Positions 1 to 7,426 of a DNA stretch of 13,740 bases are shown here, one piece after another. Source of the stretch: an uncultured bacterium (GTDB lineage: Bacteria > Bacillota > Clostridia > Lachnospirales > Lachnospiraceae); contig CAMTFT010000010.1 in the NCBI GenBank assembly GCA_947071365.1, positions 1-13,740 on the forward strand. Reading direction: 5' to 3'. Each line of letters begins with the position of its first letter. Within the stretch, counting starts at the first letter, position 1. The position numbers and the translations under genes were made by a program. The notes below the pieces were generated by a model. It searched no databases, was not told the origin of the DNA, and saw nothing but the letters and a program-made list of their open reading frames with translations.

Positions 1-44
1 ATGTAGCTCCGTCTCGTGGGCTCGGAGATGTGTATAAGAGACAG
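1..44. other. Nextera/Tn5 sequencing adapter (not genomic)
   Basis: The first 44 bases read as the reverse complement of an Illumina Nextera read-2 adapter: two bases of the flow-cell primer side, an 8-base index (GTAGCTCC here), the constant arm, and then the 19-bp Tn5 mosaic end AGATGTGTATAAGAGACAG at 26-44. The same structure, inverted and with the same index, closes the window. This is library construct left untrimmed in an assembly, so genomic sequence begins at about 45. Confidence 0.97.
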
Positions 45-80
45 AGGTAGCATTGTGATATGACCATGAGGTAATATAGC

Positions 81-118
81 AATGTTGAACCGGTATAGTA
101 ACGCTGAACGGATATAGT
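81..118 (+). repeat. Two-copy 19-nt tandem repeat upstream of hom
   Basis: Positions 81-99 and 100-118 are adjacent 19-nt units that agree at 15 of 19 positions. Each carries TGAAC followed by TATAGT. A weaker third unit may lie at 62-80, sharing the TGA and TATAG parts. The units lie about 100-140 nt before the hom start. They could be an operator for a repeat-binding regulator or remnants of promoter-like elements. I could not place a convincing -35/-10 pair here, and a TATGAT at 136-141 lacks a good -35. Function is unknown and the repeat is short enough to be chance. Confidence 0.45.
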
Positions 119-221
119 TAATGAAGCAATACAGGTATGATACCAGGCGGAAATATCATGATAGTGGATGGTGTCTGATCCCATGTACGAAAACAGAATT
201 AAATGAAAAGAGGAAAATAAG

Positions 222-1514
222 GTGGAAAACAGGAAAATCGGTGTTGCGCTGCTGGGTCTTGGAACGGTGGGACTCGGTACGTATAAAGTCATGAAGGCAC
301 AGAAGGAAGAAATGCTGTATAAGACGGGAGCACAGCTTGAGCTTCGGAAAATTCTGGTGCGCAATAAAGAGAAGGCAGCTTCTAAGGTGGACGAGCCGGA
401 GATCATCACAGACCGCTTCGAGGATATTCTGGAGGATAAGGAGATCCAGATCGTGATTGAGCTGATCGGAGGTATTGAGCCGGCCAGAACATATATCGAG
501 AAATCACTTCAGGCGGGAAAGCATGTGGTGACGGCGAATAAGGATCTGATCGCGTCGGATCACGGCGCACTTATGGATCTGGCAAAAGCAAACCAGTGCG
601 ATCTGATGTTTGAGGCGGCGGTTGCCGGCGCGATTCCGGTCATCGCACCGCTAAAGCAGTCTCTGGCGGCAAATCATCTGACTGAGGTAATGGGAATTGT
701 CAACGGTACGACAAATTTCATTCTTACGAAGATGTCGCAGGAGGGAATGGAGTTTGACGAGGCGCTGGCTATTGCGACAAAACTGGGATACGCCGAGGCT
801 GATCCCACCGCAGATATTGAAGGGCTGGATGCGGGGCGTAAGGTGGCTATCATGGCATCCATCGCTTTTAATTCGAGAGTTTCTTTTGATGATGTGACGA
901 CGGAGGGAATTACGGGAATATCGGCAAACGATATCCGTTATGCCAGGGAAATGGGATGCTGCATCAAGCTGATCGGCATGGCCCACAGTGACGGCACTGC
1001 CATCGAAGCGTACGTGGCTCCGATGCTGATCCCGCAGGATCACCCGCTGGCAGCAGTCAATGATTCCTACAATGCAGTGTTTGTGCGGGGAGATGCGGTG
1101 GATGATGCCATGTTCCTGGGTCGTGGCGCCGGTGAACTGCCGACGGCCAGCGCAGTCATGGGGGATGTCTTCGATGTGACGAGAAATATCGTCCACGAGT
1201 GCAACGGCAGGATTTCCTGCACGTGCTACAAGCATTTGCCGGTGCTTCCGATGGAGGATGTACACAGCAAGTATTTTCTGAGAGTTGAGGTGGAGGACAG
1301 GATCGGCGTGTTGGCTGAGATGGCAGACGTATTTGCGCGTCACAGGGTCAGTGTGGAGCAGATCATCCAGAAGCAGAAGAAGGGCGACAGCACAGAAATC
1401 GTCGTGATCACGGACAAGGTGAGGGAAGGGGACTTCCGAAAGGCAGTGCGGTGCATTGCAGATAAATCCGGGACGAGGGAGATCAAATCGACGATCCGGG
1501 TTTATACGGTATAA
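222..1514 (+). CDS. hom: Homoserine dehydrogenase with C-terminal ACT domain
   Basis: NAD(P)H-dependent reduction of aspartate semialdehyde to homoserine, the branch point to threonine, methionine and isoleucine; cytoplasmic. The 430-residue protein opens with a Rossmann dinucleotide motif (GLGTVG, residues 12-17). Lys107 lies in the VVTANKDLIA segment. The substrate region DPTADIEGLDAGRK has Asp203 and Lys207 at the spacing of the catalytic Asp/Lys pair known from yeast homoserine dehydrogenase. From about residue 351 an ACT domain (FLRVEVEDRIGVLAEMADVF) suggests allosteric control, probably by threonine. Length is normal for the Gram-positive ACT-containing form. The start is GTG at 222, supported by AGAGGA at 209-214, seven bases upstream. 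It precedes the B12 leader and a separate promoter, so it is probably not in the cobalamin operon. The adjacency may be incidental. Confidence 0.96.
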   Translation: MENRKIGVALLGLGTVGLGTYKVMKAQKEEMLYKTGAQLELRKILVRNKEKAASKVDEPEIITDRFEDILEDKEIQIVIELIGGIEPARTYIEKSLQAGKHVVTANKDLIASDHGALMDLAKANQCDLMFEAAVAGAIPVIAPLKQSLAANHLTEVMGIVNGTTNFILTKMSQEGMEFDEALAIATKLGYAEADPTADIEGLDAGRKVAIMASIAFNSRVSFDDVTTEGITGISANDIRYAREMGCCIKLIGMAHSDGTAIEAYVAPMLIPQDHPLAAVNDSYNAVFVRGDAVDDAMFLGRGAGELPTASAVMGDVFDVTRNIVHECNGRISCTCYKHLPVLPMEDVHSKYFLRVEVEDRIGVLAEMADVFARHRVSVEQIIQKQKKGDSTEIVVITDKVREGDFRKAVRCIADKSGTREIKSTIRVYTV

Positions 1515-1569
1515 AGGCATCAGGCCGTATGTCAGAAATTATCAGACTGTATGGTATAGGGGAGTTTCC

Positions 1570-1598
1570 TTGACAATCCGCATGGTCTGGGGTATAGT
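1570..1598 (+). promoter_or_regulatory. Sigma-A type promoter for the cobalamin operon
   Basis: A perfect -35 TTGACA lies at 1570-1575 and a -10 TATAGT at 1593-1598, separated by exactly 17 nt. Transcription would begin near 1604-1606, immediately before the cobalamin riboswitch. No convincing terminator separates hom from this promoter; the stretch 1515-1569 holds only a weak G-U-rich stem. Some read-through from hom is therefore possible. Confidence 0.85.
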
Positions 1599-1603
1599 TT
1601 AAC

Positions 1604-1757
1604 AAGAGAAAACGCAGTGACACTCACGTGTCATCAAGGAATCCGGTGTGAATCCGGAACAGTCACCACTACTGTGAGGCGGACGAACGGGACGTATGCC
1701 ACTGGCGAATGCCGGGAAGGCGTTCCGGGAGGAGGAAGCCGAGTCAGGATATTTGAA
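1604..1757 (+). ncRNA. Cobalamin (B12) riboswitch aptamer
   Basis: The leader shows the ordered landmarks of the cobalamin aptamer. There is a first stem-loop (TGACAC at 1618-1623 pairing with GTGTCA at 1628-1633), then the AAGGAATCCGGTGTGAATCC core from 1636. CACCACTACTGTGA follows at about 1664-1677, the B12-box GCCACTG at 1698-1704, the GCCGGGAAGGCG segment at 1711-1722, and the closing AAGCCGAGTCAGGAT near 1737-1750. The peripheral arm between the B12-box and the closing strand suggests the large adenosylcobalamin-type architecture, but this was judged by eye. It sits just after a strong promoter and 200 nt before cbiK, so it should lower expression of the downstream operon when B12 is plentiful. 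Confidence 0.95.
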
Positions 1758-1816
1758 GCGAAGAGAAGTTTTATTTCTGGGATGAAGGAATAAACGTTCG
1801 GGTCAGTACTGTACGT

Positions 1817-1850
1817 AAGTGGCATCCCTATGGGGTGCCATACTTTGTGT
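1817..1850 (+). terminator. Hairpin, possible riboswitch expression platform/terminator
   Basis: GGCATCCC (1821-1828) pairs with GGGGTGCC (1832-1839) around a 3-nt loop, with one G-U pair. The stem is extended by T1820-A1840, and AAGT (1817-1820) could alternatively pair with ACTT just downstream. It is followed by a modest T-rich stretch (TACTTTGTGTT), weaker than a classic U tract. Lying about 65 nt after the aptamer and before cbiK, it is the best candidate for the regulatory switch element, acting as a conditional terminator. The competing antiterminator pairing was not identified with certainty. The rest of the leader (1851-1964) shows no recognisable feature beyond the cbiK ribosome binding site. 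Confidence 0.5.
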
Positions 1851-1964
1851 TACAGGAAAGTGCATTGAGTATAAATATGTAAGACATTGCCATGATGTGA
1901 TCAACATATTTTGCTGCGGCAGGTGCTGGCATGTATCTTCGCAGGATACGAAGAGAGGAAAAAG

Positions 1965-2759
1965 ATGAACGGGAAAAACAGGGCAATTTTAGTAGTCAGC
2001 TTCGGCACGAGCTATGAAGAGACGCGGAAGAAAACGATAGACAGGATCGAGCAGGACATACGGGAAGTATATTCGGATTGTGCGGTGTACCGTGCATGGA
2101 CCAGCGGGATGATCCGCAGAAAAGTCCTGAAAAGGGACGGCATTTATATCCCGGATGTCCGGGAAGCCATGGAGCAGATGGAACGGGACGGGATAGCGGA
2201 AGTAATCGTTCAGCCGACCCATGTGCTCAACGGGATAGAAAATGATCAGATGACGGAGGATGTACTGGCATTTGAGGGCCGTTTCGAGCATATTGTAACA
2301 GGGGCTCCGCTGCTGACTTCCCAGGAGGATAATGACCGGGTGGTGCAGGCCGTGTTGGATGAACTGCATCCGGCGGCGGATGAAGCGCTGGTGCTCATGG
2401 GGCATGGAACGGAGCATTACGCAAATGCGGTTTATGCCGCGCTGGATTATCAGTTTAAGGATATGGGACATAAAAATATTTTTATGGGTACAGTGGAAGC
2501 GTATCCATCCTTCGATTCGCTGATTAAGCAGGTGAGGGCGGTCGCCCCGCGCAGGGTGACGCTGGCCCCGTTCATGATCGTGGCCGGAGACCATGCGACG
2601 AACGATTTGTCAGGAGAGGAAGAAGACTCCTGGAAGAACAGGTTTGAAAATGCCGGTTTCGAGGTGGACTGTGTGCTGAAGGGCCTGGGAGAGTATCCCG
2701 GTATCAGGAAGGTTTTTCTGGATCATATCGCATCATCCATTCGGAAGCTGGAAAATTAA
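1965..2759 (+). CDS. cbiK: Sirohydrochlorin cobaltochelatase, CbiK type
   Basis: Inserts Co2+ into sirohydrochlorin, committing the tetrapyrrole to the anaerobic cobalamin route; cytoplasmic. The 264-residue product begins with the family's LVVSFGTSYEETRKKTID segment. It carries the two metal-handling histidines expected for CbiK: His147 in MGHGTEHYAN and His210 in GDHATNDLSGEEEDSW, close to Salmonella His145 and His207. The C-terminal KGLGEYPGIRKVFLDHI matches the family. I chose ATG at 1965, preceded by GAGAGGA a few bases upstream. An in-frame TTG at 1911 would add 18 residues unlike the family and lacks a ribosome site. No signal peptide is seen, unlike periplasmic CbiK variants. It is the first gene after the riboswitch, and its stop codon overlaps the hemA ribosome binding site. 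Confidence 0.95.
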   Translation: MNGKNRAILVVSFGTSYEETRKKTIDRIEQDIREVYSDCAVYRAWTSGMIRRKVLKRDGIYIPDVREAMEQMERDGIAEVIVQPTHVLNGIENDQMTEDVLAFEGRFEHIVTGAPLLTSQEDNDRVVQAVLDELHPAADEALVLMGHGTEHYANAVYAALDYQFKDMGHKNIFMGTVEAYPSFDSLIKQVRAVAPRRVTLAPFMIVAGDHATNDLSGEEEDSWKNRFENAGFEVDCVLKGLGEYPGIRKVFLDHIASSIRKLEN

Positions 2760-2771
2760 GGAGCCATTATC

Positions 2772-3998
2772 ATGGGGATACAGATGACGGGAATCGACCA
2801 CAGTGTGGCCGAGATCGATATACGTACCATTTTTTCATTTACAAAAAAACATACGGCAGACGCTCTGGAGAAGCTGAAGCAGGTAAAGGGAATAGAGGGC
2901 TGTGTGCTGCTCTCAACATGCAACCGGATGGAGCTGTGGGTCAGTACGAGTGAAGATTTCGAGGCGAATCTTTACACGCTGCTCTGTGAGATCCGGGAGG
3001 TCTGTCCGGAAAAATACCGGCAGTATTTTAAATTCCGAAGTGAACGGGAGGCGGTGCATCATCTTTTCCGTCTGGCCGGTGGCCTCGAATCGCGGATACT
3101 TGGTGAAGACCAGATCGTGACTCAGGTAAAGGACGCATTGACCTTTGCCAGAGAACATTTTGCCACGGACCACGTGCTGGAGACGCTGTTTCGGCAGGCT
3201 GTTACTGCGGCCAAAAAGGTGAAGACCGGGATCGCTCTGTCACCGTCGGATCAGTCCGTTGTAAATATCGCGATCCAGACGCTGAAGCAGGAGGGCTTTG
3301 ATTTTCGGGGAAAGACCTGCATGGTCATTGGAAACGGTGTGATGGGTAAGCTGGCAGCCAACCAGATTAGAAGGCAGGGAGCCGATGTGACGGTAACGGT
3401 ACGCCAGTACCGCAGCGGCATCGTTGAAATACCGGAGAAATGCCACCGGATCGACTATGGCCGCAGAATGGAGCTGTTCGGTCAGTGTGATTATGTGGTC
3501 AGCGCTACGGTCAGCCCGAATTATACTCTGACAAAAGAGCTGGTGGAAGGAAGCATAGAGAAAACGGTGGTGCTGATCGATTTGGCTGTTCCAAGGGATA
3601 TAGACCCTGGTGTCCGGGAGATAGAGGGTGTAAGGCTCTTTGACATAGACTGTTTCCGGGATGAGGCGAGAAGCGATGCACAAAAAGAAGCGATCCGTCA
3701 GGCGGAGATGTGCTTTGAAGAGCAGATGGAAGAATTTTATACGTGGTATGAGTGCGTTGATGTAATTCCGAAGATTCAGGAGATCAAGGAAAAGGTGGCT
3801 GTGGATCTGGAGCTTCGCCTTCAGAAAAAGCTGCGGGAGCTGCCTTTGGAGGATGCCGTGCGGGAGCAGCTTCGGGAGGACATCGAGGCGGCGGCCGTGA
3901 GGACTGTGAATAAAATGCTGTTTGCGTTGCGGGACGGTGTGGAGCGGAAAACGTTTCGGGAATCCCTGGGGTGTCTGGAGCGGCTGTACAACGAGTAA
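2772..3998 (+). CDS. hemA: Glutamyl-tRNA reductase
   Basis: NADPH-dependent reduction of glutamyl-tRNA(Glu) to glutamate-1-semialdehyde, the first and usually rate-limiting step of the C5 tetrapyrrole pathway. In this 408-residue protein, STCNR places the thioester-forming nucleophile at Cys50, the same number as in E. coli. The segment LAGGLESRILGEDQIVTQVK (about residues 104-123) belongs to the catalytic domain. A Rossmann NADPH domain starts near residue 180 (VIGNGVMG, Gly187/189/192). The C-terminal part is the expected helical dimerisation region. The ribosome site AAGGAG (2758-2763) overlaps the cbiK stop, suggesting translational coupling across a 12-nt gap. Placing it behind a B12 riboswitch ties aminolevulinate formation to cobalamin need. 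No haem-responsive feature is visible. Confidence 0.96.
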   Translation: MGIQMTGIDHSVAEIDIRTIFSFTKKHTADALEKLKQVKGIEGCVLLSTCNRMELWVSTSEDFEANLYTLLCEIREVCPEKYRQYFKFRSEREAVHHLFRLAGGLESRILGEDQIVTQVKDALTFAREHFATDHVLETLFRQAVTAAKKVKTGIALSPSDQSVVNIAIQTLKQEGFDFRGKTCMVIGNGVMGKLAANQIRRQGADVTVTVRQYRSGIVEIPEKCHRIDYGRRMELFGQCDYVVSATVSPNYTLTKELVEGSIEKTVVLIDLAVPRDIDPGVREIEGVRLFDIDCFRDEARSDAQKEAIRQAEMCFEEQMEEFYTWYECVDVIPKIQEIKEKVAVDLELRLQKKLRELPLEDAVREQLREDIEAAAVRTVNKMLFALRDGVERKTFRESLGCLERLYNE

Positions 3999-4020
3999 TG
4001 AAATATAGAAGAGGTCAGGT

Positions 4021-4905
4021 GTGGCGATGAAGAGCAAAGTCGTGATTGGCAGCCGTGAAAGCAAGCTGGCTGTGATACAGTCAGAGATGGTGAGGGATTA
4101 TATTGTGAAGCAGAATCCCCGGATGGAAGCAGAGATACTTACCATGAAGACCACCGGAGATAAAATACTGAATCAGGCGCTGGAAAAAATCGGAGGCAAG
4201 GGGCTGTTTGTCAAAGAACTGGATATTGCCCTGATGGAAAAACGCTCCGATCTGTCTGTCCACAGCCTGAAGGATGTGCCGATGGAGCTTCCCGAGGAGC
4301 TGCCATTGGTGGGATTTTCGAAAAGAGAAGACCCAAGGGATGTGCTGGTGCTGCCGGAAGGAGCGACGGAGATCGATTTTTCAAAGCCTGTGGGATGCTC
4401 CAGCAGGCGGCGGATGATCCAGTTTCAGAAAATGTATCCCCAGGCGACTTTTCAGACGATTCGCGGCAATGTACAGACGCGGCTTCGTAAGCTGGATGAA
4501 GGCCAGTACAGTGCGACGATCCTGGCTGCGGCGGGATTGAAACGTCTGGGGCTGGAACACCGCATTAGCCGGTATTTTACGACAGAGGAGATGATTCCGG
4601 CGGCCGGGCAGGCGATTCTGGCCGTGCAGGGCCGTGCGGGTGATGATTTCGGATTCCTGCAGGGGTATACGGACCGGGAGGCGGAGCTTTGTGCGCTTTG
4701 TGAGAGGGCCTTTGTACGTGCGCTTGGCGGAAGCTGCAGTACGCCGGTGGCTGCCTTTGGTGAGGTGACAGGGGAAATGATAACACTGAATGCGCTGTAT
4801 TTCGATGATGCGAGCGGGAAGCTACATACGGGGCGCCGAAGCGGAAGTGTTCTGGAGCCGGAGAAGGTGGGAATGAAGCTGGCAGAGGAATTCCTGCGGG
4901 AGTGA
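4021..4905 (+). CDS. hemC: Hydroxymethylbilane synthase (porphobilinogen deaminase)
   Basis: Polymerises four porphobilinogens to the linear tetrapyrrole 1-hydroxymethylbilane. The family motifs appear in order: IGSRESKLAVIQ at the N-terminus, MKTTGDKILNQALEKIGGKGLFVKE, the catalytic-Asp segment SVHSLKDVP, SSRRRMIQF, and IRGNVQTRLRKLD, whose arginines bind the cofactor chain. ALGGSCSTPVAA has Cys239 as the dipyrromethane-cofactor attachment site. At 294 residues the length is normal. The start is uncertain by two codons. GTG at 4021 is six bases after GAGG (4011-4014), while ATG at 4027 is seven bases after AGG (4017-4019); both keep the whole domain. It follows hemA by 22 nt. The 108 nt after it, up to 5013, show no promoter or terminator that I could support. 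Confidence 0.95.
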   Translation: MAMKSKVVIGSRESKLAVIQSEMVRDYIVKQNPRMEAEILTMKTTGDKILNQALEKIGGKGLFVKELDIALMEKRSDLSVHSLKDVPMELPEELPLVGFSKREDPRDVLVLPEGATEIDFSKPVGCSSRRRMIQFQKMYPQATFQTIRGNVQTRLRKLDEGQYSATILAAAGLKRLGLEHRISRYFTTEEMIPAAGQAILAVQGRAGDDFGFLQGYTDREAELCALCERAFVRALGGSCSTPVAAFGEVTGEMITLNALYFDDASGKLHTGRRSGSVLEPEKVGMKLAEEFLRE

Positions 4906-5013
4906 AATTTTTTGTGCGGCTCAGACAGGAAGAACGTATGGGAAGAATAAAGAAATCAGATAATATTGAGCCATAAAATAACAGATGGAAAATCAGAGTT
5001 CGGAGATAAGAAA

Positions 5014-6546
5014 ATGGTTGATAAGAATACAGGAAAGGTCTGGCTCGTAGGCGCAGGCCCCTCCGACCCGGGGCTGTTTACCTTAAAGGGAAAACAGGTG
5101 CTCGAGGAAGCAGAGGTGGTGGTGTACGATGCGCTGGCCGGCCAGGCAATTTTGAATATGATACCGGATACGGCGGAGGCGATCAATGTCGGAAAGCGTT
5201 CCAGCAATCATACAATGGCACAGGAAAAAATCAATGAGCTGCTTGTGGCAAAAGCGAAGGAAGGAAAGCGCGTGGTGCGCCTTAAGGGCGGCGATCCTTT
5301 CCTTTTTGGCCGTGGCGGAGAGGAGATTGAGCTGCTTGCAAAGGAGCATGTGCCGTATGAGGTGGTGCCGGGCATTACCTCGGCCATTTCTGTTCCCGCG
5401 TATCAGGGAATTCCGGTGACGCATCGGGATTTCTGTTCCTCAGTGCATATCATTACAGGACATAAAAGAGCGGGAAAATCGTATGACATTGACTTTGAGG
5501 CTCTGGTGCGCACGAAGGGAACACTCGTATTTCTGATGGGCGTAGCCTCTCTTGGAGATATCTGCTGCGGACTTTTGGAGGCGGGAATATCGCCGGATAA
5601 GCCAGCCGCACTTTTGATCCGCGGTACGACAGCGTCTCAGGAGCGTATTGTGGCGACTGTGGGAACGCTGGAGGAGGAAGTAATGCGGCGCGGGGCCAGG
5701 ACTCCTGCAATTATCGTGGTAGGCGATGTGTGCGCGCTGGCGGAGGAGTTTTTCTGGTATGAGAAGCTGCCGCTTGGCGGCGTGAAGGTGCTTCTGACCC
5801 GCCCGAAGGAGCTGATCAGCGAGACTGCAAGAAAAATGCGGGCTTTGGGGGCGGAGGTGCTGGAAATGCCTTCCATCCGCACGGTAAAACTGCAGAATAA
5901 TGAGAGGCTGTACAAAGCGCTGGATCATCTGGAGCAGTATGACTGGCTCGTATTTACGAGTCCCACGGGAGTGCGCATTTTCTTTGAGGAATTGAGCAGC
6001 AGGCAGATGGATGTCCGCAGGCTGGGGACGGTGAAGATCGCGACCATCGGCGGCGGAACGAAAAAGGAGCTGGCAAAGCACGGCCTGTATGCGGATCTGA
6101 TACCGGAGGTATTTGACGGTGAGCATCTCGGAAAAGCGCTGGCATTATGCTGCAGCGGGACGGAGCGCATCCTGATACCGAGAGCAGCCATCGGCAGCCA
6201 GGAGCTGACTGCCGCGCTGCCAGAGACGTGTATTGTGGAGGATATTCCGACGTACGATACCGTTTATGAGGCAGGACGGCTGATCGACGAACGCGCGGAA
6301 CTGGAGAGTGGACAGATCGATTATGCATTGTTCACCAGTGCTTCCACGGTACGGGGCTTTGCTGCGGCGGTTGGAGCGATAGATTATACAAAGGTAAAAG
6401 CGATCTGCATCGGCAGACAGACGAAGGAAGCGGCGGACAAAATGGGCATGCAGACCTGGATGGCCGAAAAGGCATCCATTGACAGTCTGATCGACCGGCT
6501 GGTGGAGGTACATGGGGAGGAGAAGAAATGGAACCGACAAGACTGA
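5014..6546 (+). CDS. cobA-hemD: Uroporphyrinogen-III C-methyltransferase / uroporphyrinogen-III synthase fusion
   Basis: A bifunctional protein of 510 residues. The N-terminal half (about 8-250) is the SAM-dependent methyltransferase that converts uroporphyrinogen III to precorrin-2. It shows [15 protein letters not shown] from residue 12, [15 protein letters not shown] from residue 90, [20 protein letters not shown] and GTLVFLMG. The C-terminal half, from about residue 256 (GVKVLLTRP), is uroporphyrinogen-III synthase, with the typical [12 protein letters not shown] and [10 protein letters not shown] segments. The fusion channels the HemC product directly to precorrin-2 and is known in Clostridia and some other Gram-positives. 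I chose ATG at 5014, eight bases after GGAG (5002-5005). An upstream in-frame TTG at 4966 would add 16 unconserved residues without a ribosome site. The 3' end overlaps the next gene by 19 nt. Confidence 0.95.
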   Translation: MVDKNTGKVWLVGAGPSDPGLFTLKGKQVLEEAEVVVYDALAGQAILNMIPDTAEAINVGKRSSNHTMAQEKINELLVAKAKEGKRVVRLKGGDPFLFGRGGEEIELLAKEHVPYEVVPGITSAISVPAYQGIPVTHRDFCSSVHIITGHKRAGKSYDIDFEALVRTKGTLVFLMGVASLGDICCGLLEAGISPDKPAALLIRGTTASQERIVATVGTLEEEVMRRGARTPAIIVVGDVCALAEEFFWYEKLPLGGVKVLLTRPKELISETARKMRALGAEVLEMPSIRTVKLQNNERLYKALDHLEQYDWLVFTSPTGVRIFFEELSSRQMDVRRLGTVKIATIGGGTKKELAKHGLYADLIPEVFDGEHLGKALALCCSGTERILIPRAAIGSQELTAALPETCIVEDIPTYDTVYEAGRLIDERAELESGQIDYALFTSASTVRGFAAAVGAIDYTKVKAICIGRQTKEAADKMGMQTWMAEKASIDSLIDRLVEVHGEEKKWNRQD

Positions 6547-7406
6547 AACCGGAATGCATCAAATGTCTGATAAAAGGACAGATAGATAAGCATCCGAAAG
6601 ATATTACGGAGCAGGAAAAGGTGGATTACATGCAGGGAATCTTAAAGCTGATCGGTGATGCCAGGAAATCCATGAGCTCTCCTGCCATTGTGCGCTCCAT
6701 CTATGCGCTGCAGAAAAAGATGTTCGGATACGAGAGAGATTTCTCTGATATCAAAAGACATTTTAATGAAGTAATGATGGCCTGGGAGGACAGGATCAAC
6801 CGGGAACTGGAGGCTTCCGAGGATGATCTGAAGCTGGGATTACAGTACGCCATGACGGGAAATTACATTGATTTTGGCGCGATGGAGCATGTAGATGAGG
6901 AAAAGCTGCAAAAGCTTCTGGAGGCGGCGAAGGATAATCCAATCGATGAGGCGGAATATCAGGCGTTCAGGTCAGATATTCTGCGGGCGAAGAAAATCGC
7001 ATATATAACGGATAACTGCGGAGAGATCGTTCTGGACAAGCTGCTGATCCAGGTGATGAAACGACTAAATCCGGAGGCAACGGTCACAGTGATCGTCCGG
7101 GGAGAGGACGTGATCAATGACGCGACCATGGAGGACGCATTGCAGGTGGGACTCACGCAGGTTGCAGCGGTGATCGGAAACGGCAGTAATGTGGGAGGCA
7201 CGTGTCTGGACGAGATATCGCAGCAGTCAAGGGACGTGATCGATGCGGCAGACGTGATCGTTGCGAAAGGCCAGGGGAATTTTGAGACGATGTCAGAGTG
7301 CGGCAGGAACGTATATTACGTTTTTATGTGCAAGTGCGAAATGTTTGCCAGACGTTTTCGTGTACCGCTGTATACGGGGCTGCTGGTGAATGACAGGAAT
7401 CTGTGA
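6528..7406 (+). CDS. DUF89/ARMT1-family metal-dependent phosphatase-like protein
   Basis: A 292-residue protein recognised as DUF89 (ARMT1/damage-control phosphatase superfamily). Visible family features are the N-terminal CIKC pair (Cys10, Cys13) and TDNCGEIVLDK (Asp162, Asn163). VRGEDVINDAT (Asn197, Asp198) and AKGQGNFE (residues 246-253) complete the expected metal- and phosphate-binding surface. A further CKC (Cys268, Cys270) lies near the C-terminus. Members are metal-dependent hydrolases proposed to remove damaged or excess phospho-metabolites; no substrate can be read from the sequence. The start overlaps the cobA-hemD end by 19 nt with GGGGAGGAG just upstream, so the two are translationally coupled. 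This ties it to tetrapyrrole/B12 synthesis, for example as a phosphatase for a pathway intermediate. That role is inference only. Confidence 0.85.
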   Translation: MEPTRLKPECIKCLIKGQIDKHPKDITEQEKVDYMQGILKLIGDARKSMSSPAIVRSIYALQKKMFGYERDFSDIKRHFNEVMMAWEDRINRELEASEDDLKLGLQYAMTGNYIDFGAMEHVDEEKLQKLLEAAKDNPIDEAEYQAFRSDILRAKKIAYITDNCGEIVLDKLLIQVMKRLNPEATVTVIVRGEDVINDATMEDALQVGLTQVAAVIGNGSNVGGTCLDEISQQSRDVIDAADVIVAKGQGNFETMSECGRNVYYVFMCKCEMFARRFRVPLYTGLLVNDRNL

Positions 7407-7426
7407 CTGGTGGTTATTCTCGTGAG

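Noticed and set aside
651..1520. Long antisense open frame opposite hom (also 7414-8364, 8586-9521 and others on the minus strand)
   Set aside because: These lie entirely opposite clearly conserved genes, carry no recognisable motifs and have Arg/His/Ser-rich compositions typical of the complementary frame of mid-GC coding sequence.
1515..1569. Terminator after hom
   Set aside because: The best stem (CCGTATG with a later TGTATGG) needs several G-U pairs and has an 11-nt or longer loop, with no U tract following.
1911..1964. TTG start extending cbiK by 18 residues
   Set aside because: There is no ribosome site before 1911 and the extra residues are unlike the family. ATG at 1965 has GAGAGGA upstream and begins right before the conserved strand.
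4966..5013. TTG start extending cobA-hemD by 16 residues
   Set aside because: The extension is polar and unconserved and has no ribosome site. ATG at 5014 has GGAG eight bases upstream.
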